Assembly (NCBI GenBank): GCA_021804455.1
Contig: JAJZHT010000009.1
Span: forward strand, 1 to 15,925
Length of the DNA: 15,925 nucleotides
Direction: 5' to 3'
DNA from: Pseudomonadota bacterium
Lineage (GTDB): Bacteria; Pseudomonadota; Alphaproteobacteria; Paracaedibacterales; CAIULA01
Part shown: piece after piece, positions 7,147 to 14,031 of the stretch
Position numbering within the stretch: the stretch's first letter is position 1
Layout: each line of letters begins with the position of its first letter
Position numbers and translations under genes: made by a program
The notes under the pieces: model-generated
What the model was told of the DNA's origin: nothing
Databases searched by the model: none
The model's input: the letters and a program-made list of their open reading frames with translations, nothing else

Positions 7147-10100
7147 ATGAGCATGTTGGGAATAAGATTGAGGGGAGTTATTCTTTTCTTGTTACTGTTG
7201 GATACTGTTTTTATGAGCAAGACTCAAGCAAGACTTAGTGAGGATGAGATAAAAGATTTATCGCGTCGCTATACTGATTTTAGAAAACAGAAGGTTGTGA
7301 ACATTGGGGTTCCCGCTTGCGATGCGGTGATGTTTATTCATTCGCTGCACCAAGACCTTCAAGAGGCTGAAAAACGCAATGACGCAACAGAGTCTCAAAA
7401 GCTTGCCCAGGAAATTATTGCTATTATTAGTGAAGGGATAGGCGTAGGGGGGATTAATACCCAGCGTACTGCCACAGAGGATGAGAGAAAGATTATTTTT
7501 GGGGCTTTATCGGAAGCTTACTCTAAGGGTGCTAAAAGTATAACTGTACAAAATCCCACCGGGCATCAAAGAGTTGTTCAAAGTGTTATTGAAACGGTCT
7601 CTAAGCTGGCTGAGATGGAGAAGCAGGCTGAAAGAGAGAAGACTAGAGTGTCTTCACAACCAAGCTATCTCTTGTCGAAAGACTTATACAAGACGGATAG
7701 CGGAAGAACTTCTGGGCTGCAATCTTATAACTTTATTCAAAATGAAGCAGACTATAAAAAATTTATGAATCAGTATTTATGGGCTTATCTTGAAACAGAA
7801 CCTCTCTATTTAAAGCTTATAGATAAACAGCTTTTAGAAAAACTTGAAAAACACTTCAAAGAGAAAATCAAAAACCTATCTTTTACTACTCAATATGATT
7901 TTATTAAAACTCTTTTGCGCGTTATAGACGAGAGCGGTTATTTTCCTCCTTATCAAGTGATAATAGAAGCTTTTAAGAATCTTTATGATCTAACCTCTAT
8001 CACGGAAGAACGCGCCCTTGTTACAACTCACTTTATACTTCATCATAAGGTTTTTAATGCAAAATATATTTCTAAGTTACGGTTTTTTAAAACGCTTGCG
8101 GAATTAGAACAAGAATTACAAGACAACCCTTATTACAGTCGATTCTGTGAAAAACTTTGGCAAGCGCTTAAAGATGAAAGCCAGAAGAAAGCGTTTAAAA
8201 AATTTTTTCAAAGCGTTCCAGCAGAACAAAGGGAAGATTTTTTCCAGCAGGCTGAAAAGTTTCTATCGGATCCTGTATGGGACGAAAAGACATTTGAAAT
8301 TAACCGGGATTGGCCTTACAGAATCCCAATGTTAGAAGTTTTAAAGTTATTAAAGTCGCTTGAACCTGAAGTTAGGAAAGAGTTTGTCACAGACATCTTG
8401 CGTATTCTCGTACCTTCCATGACCAAAGAACAGTGTGAACAGGCTTTTGACATCCTTCTTAAGATAGAACCAGAGCAAAGAAAAAAATTTGTTGAGGAAG
8501 TCGTAACTCTTTTAACATCGGATATAGGAACAGTTCAGCGTCTGGAGATTCTGGTATTTTTATTTCAAGTAGATTCTTCTGAAAGAGGAGATTTTACTAT
8601 CCAAGCATCACGCCTTTTGATAGGACCCATAAATTCTCGGGATCGTACATCGATTATACTTAAATTGTCTCAATGCCCCAATACTGAAACAAGACAACAG
8701 GTGGTTAATCAAGTTTTAAACCTTATGCAAGAATTAAACTTGCCTAATGATAATATTTCTTCTGTGGCAAGATACTTTCTTTCTGTTAATCCTAATCAAC
8801 GTCAAGGGTTTTATACATTTCTTATTCAGAATCGAGTTAGTAATCTTAATCACATTGAACAATTGAGCCAGGTTGCCAATCCTAATGATTGGCAAGCAAC
8901 TTTAAATGGAATCAGGGGCGCCATCAACCAAGGAAGAGGCATTCAAGGGGGCCAGCAACGTCCTGGTATGAATAATCAGACAGTTCATGATAAGGCGTAT
9001 GAGAGATCCATCAGTGAGGCATTAAATAAGCTTCAAACACGTTATAGGAGTCGACCAAGATATTCTTTAGAAGATTTGCAGAGATTTTATCTTGAAAAGA
9101 TACAAGAATTTCAAAAAAATAAACTTTTATCCCGTGGGGAAGCCACCACAGCCCATCATTTTTTTACAGATGGTTTTGATCGGTTAGAGAATCGAGATAA
9201 AACTCAAAATTACCTGAATTTGGCTTGGCAAGCACTTAATGATCGAGAAATTGCTTTTGAACTTGGAAGTCAAGAATCTTTCAATGCCCAAGAGATTAAT
9301 GAAAGGATTGCTGGTTGGCTTAGAGCAGGTCCGATTGATGCTCAACTGGCCTATCATTTGGATCGTTTGGGTTCTCAGAGTCTTTATAAAACCAAAGTTC
9401 AGCTTTTAGAAGCTGTTGAGAGAGATGGAAAGCTTATAACGTCTGGCCAATCGTGTGTAGGGGGAAGTTATAACCGTTTGATTGATGCTTTAAATCTTAT
9501 TCATCCTGATGTGCACTTGGCTCTGGGAGAAGGGAACAAGAAAAATATAGAAGTGATGGCACGTGCGCAGTTTTTGAATACCCAGATGCTTACCATTTTA
9601 GAGCAGTTGTATCAAGATTCTCCGGAGGATTTTAACGCTAGAGAAACGATTAAACAAACGACCAGGAAAAAGCTTGAAGAGAGTTTTATAAAAGAGATTG
9701 AGACAAACTATCAGGGCTTAAGCCCTGAAAGGCGGCAAGAAGAACTGGACCGTATGATGGAGGACCAATTTGATAAGGCATATAGCCAAGCAAGTCCAAT
9801 TAAACCTATCCAGGATTATATTGATAAAGGTTTAGTACAAGATTTAGAAAGTTGGTTAGATAATTATAATTTTCCTACCGCACAAGAAGTAACTGACTAT
9901 ACAAGTAATTTGATGAAAAAAAAATTGGAGGCTCTTAAGGATCAACCTTCTGATGATATTAAAGAAGACCTTATGGATGAGGCAAATATGTATGGAAAAA
10001 GTATAGCCAGCCAACATCGAAAGAGAATTTATAAAAATCTTATTTTAGAAATTCTGAAGGATCTGAATAACCAAGAAAACTTTCATCAAAAGTCTTCTGA

Positions 10101-10239
10101 AGAACAAATAAAGTTTTTCCAACAAGCCCTTCAAGGCAAACTTAAGAAGGATAAAAATCTTGTGGTGGTTCCGGATGGAAACGAACTCAGAGGCGTTCTG
10201 GCAGAGCACGACATTAGACAACTTATAACACCCCCGTAG
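7147..10239 (+). CDS. Large exported helical-repeat protein of unknown function
   Basis: I do not recognise a named family. The 1030 residues begin with an apparent Sec signal peptide: basic start, hydrophobic core VILFLLLLDTVF, then a possible cleavage site after TQA (residue 29). No later membrane segment is evident, so it is probably periplasmic, secreted or surface-released. The mature part is highly charged and reads as almost all helix. Residues 396-572 hold five consecutive 35-36-residue repeats of the form hydrophobic helix, then P-E-x-R-x-x-F-V helix; an outlying sixth copy lies near 346-375. A low-complexity G/Q/N stretch (593-611) separates this from the C-terminal half. That half contains SGQSCVGGSYNRLIDAL (766-782) and long charged, possibly coiled-coil segments (about 840-1005). 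Only five cysteines are present. It stands alone on its strand and looks richer in A/T and Lys codons than the flanking housekeeping genes. An effector or host-interaction role is a guess from size, export and repeats. Confidence 0.85.
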   Translation: MSMLGIRLRGVILFLLLLDTVFMSKTQARLSEDEIKDLSRRYTDFRKQKVVNIGVPACDAVMFIHSLHQDLQEAEKRNDATESQKLAQEIIAIISEGIGVGGINTQRTATEDERKIIFGALSEAYSKGAKSITVQNPTGHQRVVQSVIETVSKLAEMEKQAEREKTRVSSQPSYLLSKDLYKTDSGRTSGLQSYNFIQNEADYKKFMNQYLWAYLETEPLYLKLIDKQLLEKLEKHFKEKIKNLSFTTQYDFIKTLLRVIDESGYFPPYQVIIEAFKNLYDLTSITEERALVTTHFILHHKVFNAKYISKLRFFKTLAELEQELQDNPYYSRFCEKLWQALKDESQKKAFKKFFQSVPAEQREDFFQQAEKFLSDPVWDEKTFEINRDWPYRIPMLEVLKLLKSLEPEVRKEFVTDILRILVPSMTKEQCEQAFDILLKIEPEQRKKFVEEVVTLLTSDIGTVQRLEILVFLFQVDSSERGDFTIQASRLLIGPINSRDRTSIILKLSQCPNTETRQQVVNQVLNLMQELNLPNDNISSVARYFLSVNPNQRQGFYTFLIQNRVSNLNHIEQLSQVANPNDWQATLNGIRGAINQGRGIQGGQQRPGMNNQTVHDKAYERSISEALNKLQTRYRSRPRYSLEDLQRFYLEKIQEFQKNKLLSRGEATTAHHFFTDGFDRLENRDKTQNYLNLAWQALNDREIAFELGSQESFNAQEINERIAGWLRAGPIDAQLAYHLDRLGSQSLYKTKVQLLEAVERDGKLITSGQSCVGGSYNRLIDALNLIHPDVHLALGEGNKKNIEVMARAQFLNTQMLTILEQLYQDSPEDFNARETIKQTTRKKLEESFIKEIETNYQGLSPERRQEELDRMMEDQFDKAYSQASPIKPIQDYIDKGLVQDLESWLDNYNFPTAQEVTDYTSNLMKKKLEALKDQPSDDIKEDLMDEANMYGKSIASQHRKRIYKNLILEILKDLNNQENFHQKSSEEQIKFFQQALQGKLKKDKNLVVVPDGNELRGVLAEHDIRQLITPP
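8332..8862 (+). repeat. Five protein-level tandem repeats of 35-36 residues
   Basis: These codons (residues 396-572 of the large exported protein) encode repeat units 396-430, 431-465, 466-500, 501-536 and 537-572. The marker arginine of each unit falls at 410, 445, 480, 516 and 552, spaced 35, 35, 36 and 36. Unit signatures are LKSLEPEVRKEFV, LKIEPEQRKKFV, FQVDSSERGDF, SQCPNTETRQQVV and LSVNPNQRQGFY. A degenerate unit (SVPAEQREDFF, Arg362) precedes after a 13-residue insertion, and QVANPNDWQATL may be a decayed unit after. DNA identity between units is low, so they are old duplications. Confidence 0.8.
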
Positions 10240-10250
10240 TATCACGGGGG
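10231..10250. terminator. Hairpin between convergent genes, overlapping a stop codon
   Basis: CCCCCGT (10231-10237) pairs perfectly with ACGGGGG (10244-10250) around a 6-nt loop. The last Pro codons of the large exported protein form the left arm, and the TAG stop runs from the arm into the loop. It sits between convergent genes, so it could stop transcription from both sides. Neither side has a true U-tract, so it may be Rho-assisted, or an mRNA 3'-end stabiliser instead. Confidence 0.5.
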
Positions 10251-10280
10251 AATTTAAGATTTGAGAATTGGCTTTTAGCC

Positions 10281-10850
10281 TTATCTTCTTACTCCTTTTT
10301 GAAGCTTTATGGGATCGTTAACTTTAATTTCATTACGCAGGTTGGCGGCATCTTTGCGAAGATCCCCCAGGTCGGGGTTATGGGCAGCCTGGTTAAGCCA
10401 GTAGAAGGCTTGAGTTTGGTTAGAAGTGACGTTTTGTCCCTCTTTAAGAAGAGCACCTGCATTAAACTGTCCTGGTCCATACCCCCGTATGGCGGATCGC
10501 TCGTAATAATAAAGGGCCATCATGGGATCTTTTTTTACGCCGTCTCCTGCCAGATAACTGTCAGCCAAAGCTTTAAAAGCTGGGGCATAACCTAAGTGAC
10601 CAGCTTTGTAAAAATAAAAGTTGGCTTTTGGGATATCGGGCGTAACGACTCCACCTTGCAGATAAAGGCATCCTAAAAGAAACACCCCCTCGGGGTGGTC
10701 CATTTTTTCCAGGGTTTTCAGGTAATTGAGGGCAGCTTCAGGGTGATGCTGTAAGTGATAGGAAACATAAGGTTCAATGGCGGAGCCAAAACCTTTGGGC
10801 TGAAAACTGAGGATGGTTAAAAAAACCATAATAAACCTTAGAAAAATCAT
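10281..10850 (-). CDS. Exported Sel1-repeat protein
   Basis: A 189-residue protein with an N-terminal signal peptide (IFLRFIMVFLTILSF core, likely cut near GFGSA) and three Sel1-like repeats, at about residues 53-87, 88-123 and 124-158. The repeats show the pattern A-x-x-x-L-A-x-x-Y-x-x-G-x-G-V then Y-Y-x-x-A-x-x-x-G. Sel1 repeats are TPR-like helical pairs that serve as protein-protein scaffolds; in host-associated bacteria such proteins are often envelope or host-interaction factors, but no partner can be read here. The start at 10850 is chosen because AAAAGG lies 6 nt upstream and a likely promoter (10881-10907) would begin transcription downstream of the alternative ATG at 10892, which lacks a ribosome site. 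It is convergent with the large exported protein gene. Confidence 0.85.
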   Translation of the reverse strand: MIFLRFIMVFLTILSFQPKGFGSAIEPYVSYHLQHHPEAALNYLKTLEKMDHPEGVFLLGCLYLQGGVVTPDIPKANFYFYKAGHLGYAPAFKALADSYLAGDGVKKDPMMALYYYERSAIRGYGPGQFNAGALLKEGQNVTSNQTQAFYWLNQAAHNPDLGDLRKDAANLRNEIKVNDPIKLQKGVRR

Positions 10851-10856
10851 CCTAAA

Positions 10857-10862
10857 CCTTTT
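10857..10862 (-). promoter_or_regulatory. Ribosome binding site that decides the Sel1-protein start
   Basis: On the minus strand AAAAGG lies 6 nt before the ATG at 10850. The alternative in-frame ATG at 10892 has no comparable sequence, so the shorter protein is preferred. Confidence 0.5.
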
Positions 10863-10880
10863 GTTTGATTGGTTAAGGCT

Positions 10881-10907
10881 TTTATAATTCATTCAAACAC
10901 TTGCCAA
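10881..10907 (-). promoter_or_regulatory. Probable promoter of the Sel1-repeat gene
   Basis: On the minus strand TTGGCA (10907-10902) and TATAAA (10886-10881) are 15 bp apart. Transcription would start near 10874, leaving a leader of about 24 nt with the AAAAGG ribosome site. Its -35 box overlaps that of the divergent tRNA promoter. Confidence 0.45.
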
Positions 10908-10930
10908 AAGCTTTTTATCAATGCTATGAA
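10901..10930 (+). promoter_or_regulatory. Probable promoter of tRNA-Val
   Basis: TTGCCA (10901-10906) and TATGAA (10925-10930) are 18 bp apart. The start point would fall near 10937, only about six bases before the tRNA. The -35 shares five bases with the divergent promoter of the Sel1-repeat gene, through the near-palindrome TTGCCAA. Confidence 0.4.
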
Positions 10931-10942
10931 AGAAACCAAATT

Positions 10943-11017
<75 letters not shown>

Positions 11018-11024
11018 TTTTCAA

Positions 11025-11053
11025 GTGAAATACGCCGAATCTTTTGATACAAT
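11025..11053 (+). promoter_or_regulatory. Candidate extended -10 promoter of mltG-gmk
   Basis: GTGAAA (11025-11030) and TACAAT (11048-11053) are 17 bp apart, and the -10 is extended by TGA directly before it (TGATACAAT). Transcription would start near 11060, about 11 nt before the ATG at 11071. This supports that ATG over the TTG at 11044. The -10 lies inside the palindrome at 11041-11059. Confidence 0.45.
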
Positions 11054-11059
11054 CAAAAG
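11041..11059. repeat. Perfect 8-3-8 palindrome over the mltG promoter
   Basis: CTTTTGAT, a 3-nt centre ACA, then ATCAAAAG form a perfect inverted repeat of 19 bp between the tRNA 3' end (11017) and the mltG ATG (11071). It covers the presumed -10 element. It has no downstream T-run, so it does not look like an intrinsic terminator. It could be a binding site for a dimeric regulator or an RNA hairpin marking the tRNA transcript's end. Which of these holds is open. Confidence 0.55.
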
Positions 11060-11070
11060 CTACACTTAAC

Positions 11071-12063
11071 ATGTGTTGTGGGTTAAAGGTGCGTTGGTTT
11101 TTCATTCTAGGTGTTTTAGGAGCGGCTCTTTTAGGATTCGCGGCTTTTTTGGCGAAGTCAGGACCTGAGGGTAATCCTAGTCAACAGGTGACGGTTGTGA
11201 TTAAGCCAGGAACATCAAGCTATCAAATCGCGGAACAACTGGCTGAAGAAGGGGTTTTGTCCTATCCATGGGTATTTCTGATCGCCCATTGGTTAACTTA
11301 TCCCCGAAAGCCTCTTATTGCGGGAGAATACGCTTTTGCCAAAAACAGTTCTGGTTTTGAAATTGCTAATCAAATGCAAGAAGGCCGTGTTGTGATCCGA
11401 AAATTTACGATTCCTGAGGGGTGGACGGTCGCTCAGGTCGTGGCAAGTTTGGAACAAATTGAGTGTTTAACAGGAACCATACAAACGACCCCTTTCGAAG
11501 GAAGTCTTTTGCCAGAAACCTATCTTTATGTTTATGGAGAAGATCGGCAGGTTTTAGTGAACCGTATGCAAAAAGCTATGCAGCAGCAACTCAATCAGTT
11601 ATGGCAAACGCGTCAAAGTGATGATCGAATTATTCAAACCCCCGAAATGGCATTGGCTTTAGCATCGATTATTGAAAAAGAAACAGCCATTAAAAGTGAA
11701 AGGGGTCGTATCGCGGGAGTATTTATGAACCGGTTGCGTTTAAAAATGCCTTTGCAATCAGATCCAACGGTTATTTACGCTTTGACACTGGGGAAAAAAT
11801 CCCTCGATCGGCCTTTGTCGCGGGCAGATTTATCGGTAGTTTCGGATTATAACACTTACCGTGTCATAGGGATACCCCCAGGGCCTATTGCTTGTCCTGG
11901 TAAAGAATCCTTAAAGGCCGTTTTAAATCCTGAATCAAGTGAGGCTCTATACTTTGTGGCTAACGGCAGTGGGGGGCATACCTTTAGCCAGACGTTAGAC
12001 CAACATAATCGACATGTGGCTTCTTGGCGTCGTTTGAATCGCTTTGCCAAAAAGGGGGAATGA
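11071..12063 (+). CDS. mltG: Endolytic murein transglycosylase
   Basis: MltG (YceG family) cuts nascent glycan strands at the inner membrane and sets their length. The 330 residues start with a short cytoplasmic tail and one membrane segment (about 9-30), then a LysM-like region (VVIKPGTSSYQIAEQLAEEGVL) and the YceG catalytic domain. Landmarks are GEYAF, IPEGWT, EGSLLPETY, ASIIEKETA with the family's catalytic glutamate (within residues 202-204), GVFMNRLRLKMPLQSDPTVIY, SDYNTYRVIGIPPGPI and the C-terminal YFVANGSGGHTFS. The start at 11071 follows the likely promoter; a TTG at 11044 would add nine residues but lies in the palindrome. Neither has a clear Shine-Dalgarno. Its stop overlaps gmk by 4 nt. 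Many Alphaproteobacteria have yicC between mltG and gmk; it is absent here. Confidence 0.93.
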   Translation: MCCGLKVRWFFILGVLGAALLGFAAFLAKSGPEGNPSQQVTVVIKPGTSSYQIAEQLAEEGVLSYPWVFLIAHWLTYPRKPLIAGEYAFAKNSSGFEIANQMQEGRVVIRKFTIPEGWTVAQVVASLEQIECLTGTIQTTPFEGSLLPETYLYVYGEDRQVLVNRMQKAMQQQLNQLWQTRQSDDRIIQTPEMALALASIIEKETAIKSERGRIAGVFMNRLRLKMPLQSDPTVIYALTLGKKSLDRPLSRADLSVVSDYNTYRVIGIPPGPIACPGKESLKAVLNPESSEALYFVANGSGGHTFSQTLDQHNRHVASWRRLNRFAKKGE

Positions 12064-12698
12064 TGCCAAAACAAAATCAACGTGGTCTTTTGCTGGTGAT
12101 TTCTTCTCCCTCGGGCGTAGGAAAAACGTCTATTGTAAGTCGACTGCTGTGTATTGAGCCTGATGTTGTGATGTCCGTCTCAACAACCACGCGCCCTCCT
12201 CGTCCAGGAGAGGTTGAGGGGAAGGACTATTATTTTGTTGACCTAAAAACCTTTACCTACAGGTTGCATCAAGAACAGTTTTTAGAACATGCCGAGGTTT
12301 ATGGACATTATTATGGTACCCCTAAAGGCTTTGTTTTTGATCGGTTAAACCAAGGTTTCGATGTTGTTTTTGATATCGATTGGCAGGGGACGCAACAACT
12401 GGCCCAAACAGCAAGGCAAGATTTAGTCACGATTTTTATTCTTCCTCCCTCTTTGGCAGAACTTGCCAAGCGCCTTCGTAATCGTGGTTTGGATAGTCAA
12501 GATGTTGTAGAAAAAAGATTGGCTCAAACGGCCAATGAACTGAGTCATTGGGCTGAATATGACTATGTTATTATTAACGACTCTCTTGATCAATCCGTGC
12601 ACCAAGTACAAACCATTTTAAAAAGCGAACGCTTGAAAAGAATACGTCAGCCTTATCTTGCGTCTTTTGTGCAACACTTGCGCAACTCTAAGTTGTGA
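12060..12698 (+). CDS. gmk: Guanylate kinase
   Basis: Phosphorylates GMP to GDP with ATP, an essential step in purine nucleotide supply. The 212 residues match the family. The P-loop is SPSGVGKTS (residues 16-24). The GMP-binding segment is SVSTTTRPPRPGEVEGKDYYFV (split across residues 38-59), followed by HAEVYGHYYGTPK, the DIDWQGTQQL strand and the lid with RLRNRGLDSQDVVEKRL. Two adjacent ATGs (12060, 12063) follow AAGGGGG; the first overlaps the mltG stop as ATGA and the second as TGATG, so translation is coupled either way. A further in-frame ATG at 12024 lies inside mltG and is not needed. Confidence 0.96.
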   Translation: MMPKQNQRGLLLVISSPSGVGKTSIVSRLLCIEPDVVMSVSTTTRPPRPGEVEGKDYYFVDLKTFTYRLHQEQFLEHAEVYGHYYGTPKGFVFDRLNQGFDVVFDIDWQGTQQLAQTARQDLVTIFILPPSLAELAKRLRNRGLDSQDVVEKRLAQTANELSHWAEYDYVIINDSLDQSVHQVQTILKSERLKRIRQPYLASFVQHLRNSKL

Positions 12699-12722
12699 AA
12701 AGTTAAAAGAACATTTTATAAT
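12693..12722 (+). promoter_or_regulatory. Possible ftsA promoter giving a leaderless start
   Basis: TTGTGA (12693-12698, the last codons of gmk) and a perfect TATAAT (12717-12722) are 18 bp apart. The usual +1 position, six to seven bases further on, coincides with the A of the ftsA ATG at 12729. Either the message is leaderless or the true start is the in-frame ATG at 12750. Confidence 0.4.
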
Positions 12723-12728
12723 TAAAGA

Positions 12729-14015
12729 ATGAATTTGTTTCCTAAAAAAATGCCCATTCAACGTCATGAATTATTTACAGGCCTTGATATAGGATCGAGT
12801 AAGATTTGCTGTGCAATTGCCAGACTGGATAGCAAGGAGGCTGGTTCTGAAGGGGAAGGTGTCGCTTCTTTGCGTGTCATAGGGGTGGGATATCAGGTAT
12901 CAAAAGGCATTAAATCAGGGGTTATTACAGATTTAGAAGCTTTGGAAGATTCGATCTTAACAGCTGTTCAAACAGCGGAACAAAGCGCTGGCCAAAATAT
13001 TGATAATGTCTATGTCAGTTTGCCAGCCTCCGTAACGCAGTCGCATATTTTAAAAACGGAGATTCAGGTTTTTGGAAGTGCGATTGATGAAAGCCATTTA
13101 CGTCGTCTTTTGACAGTGAATTGTGAAGGTGTTGTTTCTCCCGATCGTCAGGTTATTCATATTCTTCCCTTGTCATATACATTAGATTCTATCCAAGGAA
13201 TCCGAGACCCTCGGGGGATGGTGGGCGAGAATCTATCAGCCTTTGTTCATGTAATCAGCGCGCCTGTTGGATTCCTTCGCAATTTAAGTGGTTGTATTGG
13301 GCGCTGTCATCTGGATGTTGCGGCTTATGTTTCTTCTGCCTACGCTTGTAGTTTGGCGACTCTTGTAGAGGATGAATTAGAGCTGGGGGTGACTGTGATT
13401 GATATGGGGGGGGCGCAAACTACGTTGGCTTCATTTATGGAAGGTGCCCTTGTTAATATTACCTCGATCCCTTTAGGGGCAGCGAACATTACGAATGATA
13501 TTGCCCGGGGACTAGGAACACCTCTTTCCCAGGCAGAGCGTTTGAAAACTCTTTATGGGACTTTAATTCCCTCTGCAACGGATGATAGAGAAAGTATTTT
13601 TGTTCATTCTTTGGGGGAAGCAACTGGTACCCCCCACCATCATATTCCGAAAGGAACTTTGACCCATGTTATTAATTCGCGGGTGGAAGAGATTTTAGAA
13701 TTGGTCGTAAGAAAAATTCAAACATCGGCGGTTGATCCTTTGGTTTATCAACGTTTTGTAATGACAGGGGGTGGCAGTCAGTTGCAGGGCTTGCGTGAAC
13801 GGGCCATGCAATTGTTGAATAAGCAGGTTCGTGTGGGGGTTCCCATGAGTTTGACAGGAACTTTTGATATTCTTGATAATCCTGCGTTTTCCACCTGTGC
13901 TGGGCTTTTGCAGTATGGATTACAGGACTATAATGGGGATCAAGTTGAAACCTTGACGACAGGAAATTGGTCATGGGCCCGTCGTATGGTTATATGGTTT
14001 AAAGAAAATTTTTAA
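12729..14015 (+). CDS. ftsA: Cell division protein FtsA
   Basis: Actin-like ATPase that tethers FtsZ filaments to the inner membrane and recruits later divisome proteins. The 428 residues show the actin-fold phosphate-1 motif GLDIGSSKI (18-26), the SHS2/1C region in the first half, phosphate-2 VIDMGGAQTTLASF (223-236), and the adenosine motif VMTGGGSQLQGL (344-355). The C-terminal amphipathic helix (about 415-428, WARRMVIWFKENF) is the membrane-targeting sequence. The start at 12729 has no strong ribosome site; a second in-frame ATG at 12750 (MPIQRHELFTGLDIG) would also fit. It is not accompanied here by ftsQ, ftsZ or ddl, its usual neighbours; gmk lies 30 nt upstream and gshB 16 nt downstream. 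A run of eight G (13406-13413) encodes part of the phosphate-2 motif. Confidence 0.96.
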   Translation: MNLFPKKMPIQRHELFTGLDIGSSKICCAIARLDSKEAGSEGEGVASLRVIGVGYQVSKGIKSGVITDLEALEDSILTAVQTAEQSAGQNIDNVYVSLPASVTQSHILKTEIQVFGSAIDESHLRRLLTVNCEGVVSPDRQVIHILPLSYTLDSIQGIRDPRGMVGENLSAFVHVISAPVGFLRNLSGCIGRCHLDVAAYVSSAYACSLATLVEDELELGVTVIDMGGAQTTLASFMEGALVNITSIPLGAANITNDIARGLGTPLSQAERLKTLYGTLIPSATDDRESIFVHSLGEATGTPHHHIPKGTLTHVINSRVEEILELVVRKIQTSAVDPLVYQRFVMTGGGSQLQGLRERAMQLLNKQVRVGVPMSLTGTFDILDNPAFSTCAGLLQYGLQDYNGDQVETLTTGNWSWARRMVIWFKENF

Positions 14016-14031
14016 TGATTCTGGCGATAGC

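Noticed and set aside
8182..8862. The repeat block as a recent DNA-level tandem repeat or mobile element trace
   Set aside because: Repeat units share protein pattern but not nucleotide identity, and no inverted repeats or transposase remnants were seen nearby.
11044..11070. TTG at 11044 as the mltG start
   Set aside because: It falls in the palindrome and -10 region and has no Shine-Dalgarno; the ATG at 11071 leaves a normal short N-terminus before the membrane helix.
11018..11070. Integration (att) site at the tRNA-Val 3' end
   Set aside because: No integrase gene lies within the window and no second copy of the tRNA 3' segment was noticed downstream; the following genes are core housekeeping genes.
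12024..12059. ATG at 12024 as the gmk start
   Set aside because: It would overlap mltG by 40 nt and add 12 residues before the usual N-terminus; the ATGs at 12060 and 12063 have a GGGGG ribosome site and fit coupling to the mltG stop.
13406..13413. Eight-G run in ftsA as a phase-variation tract
   Set aside because: It encodes the conserved DMGGA phosphate motif of an essential division protein, so protein constraint and GGG codon use explain it.
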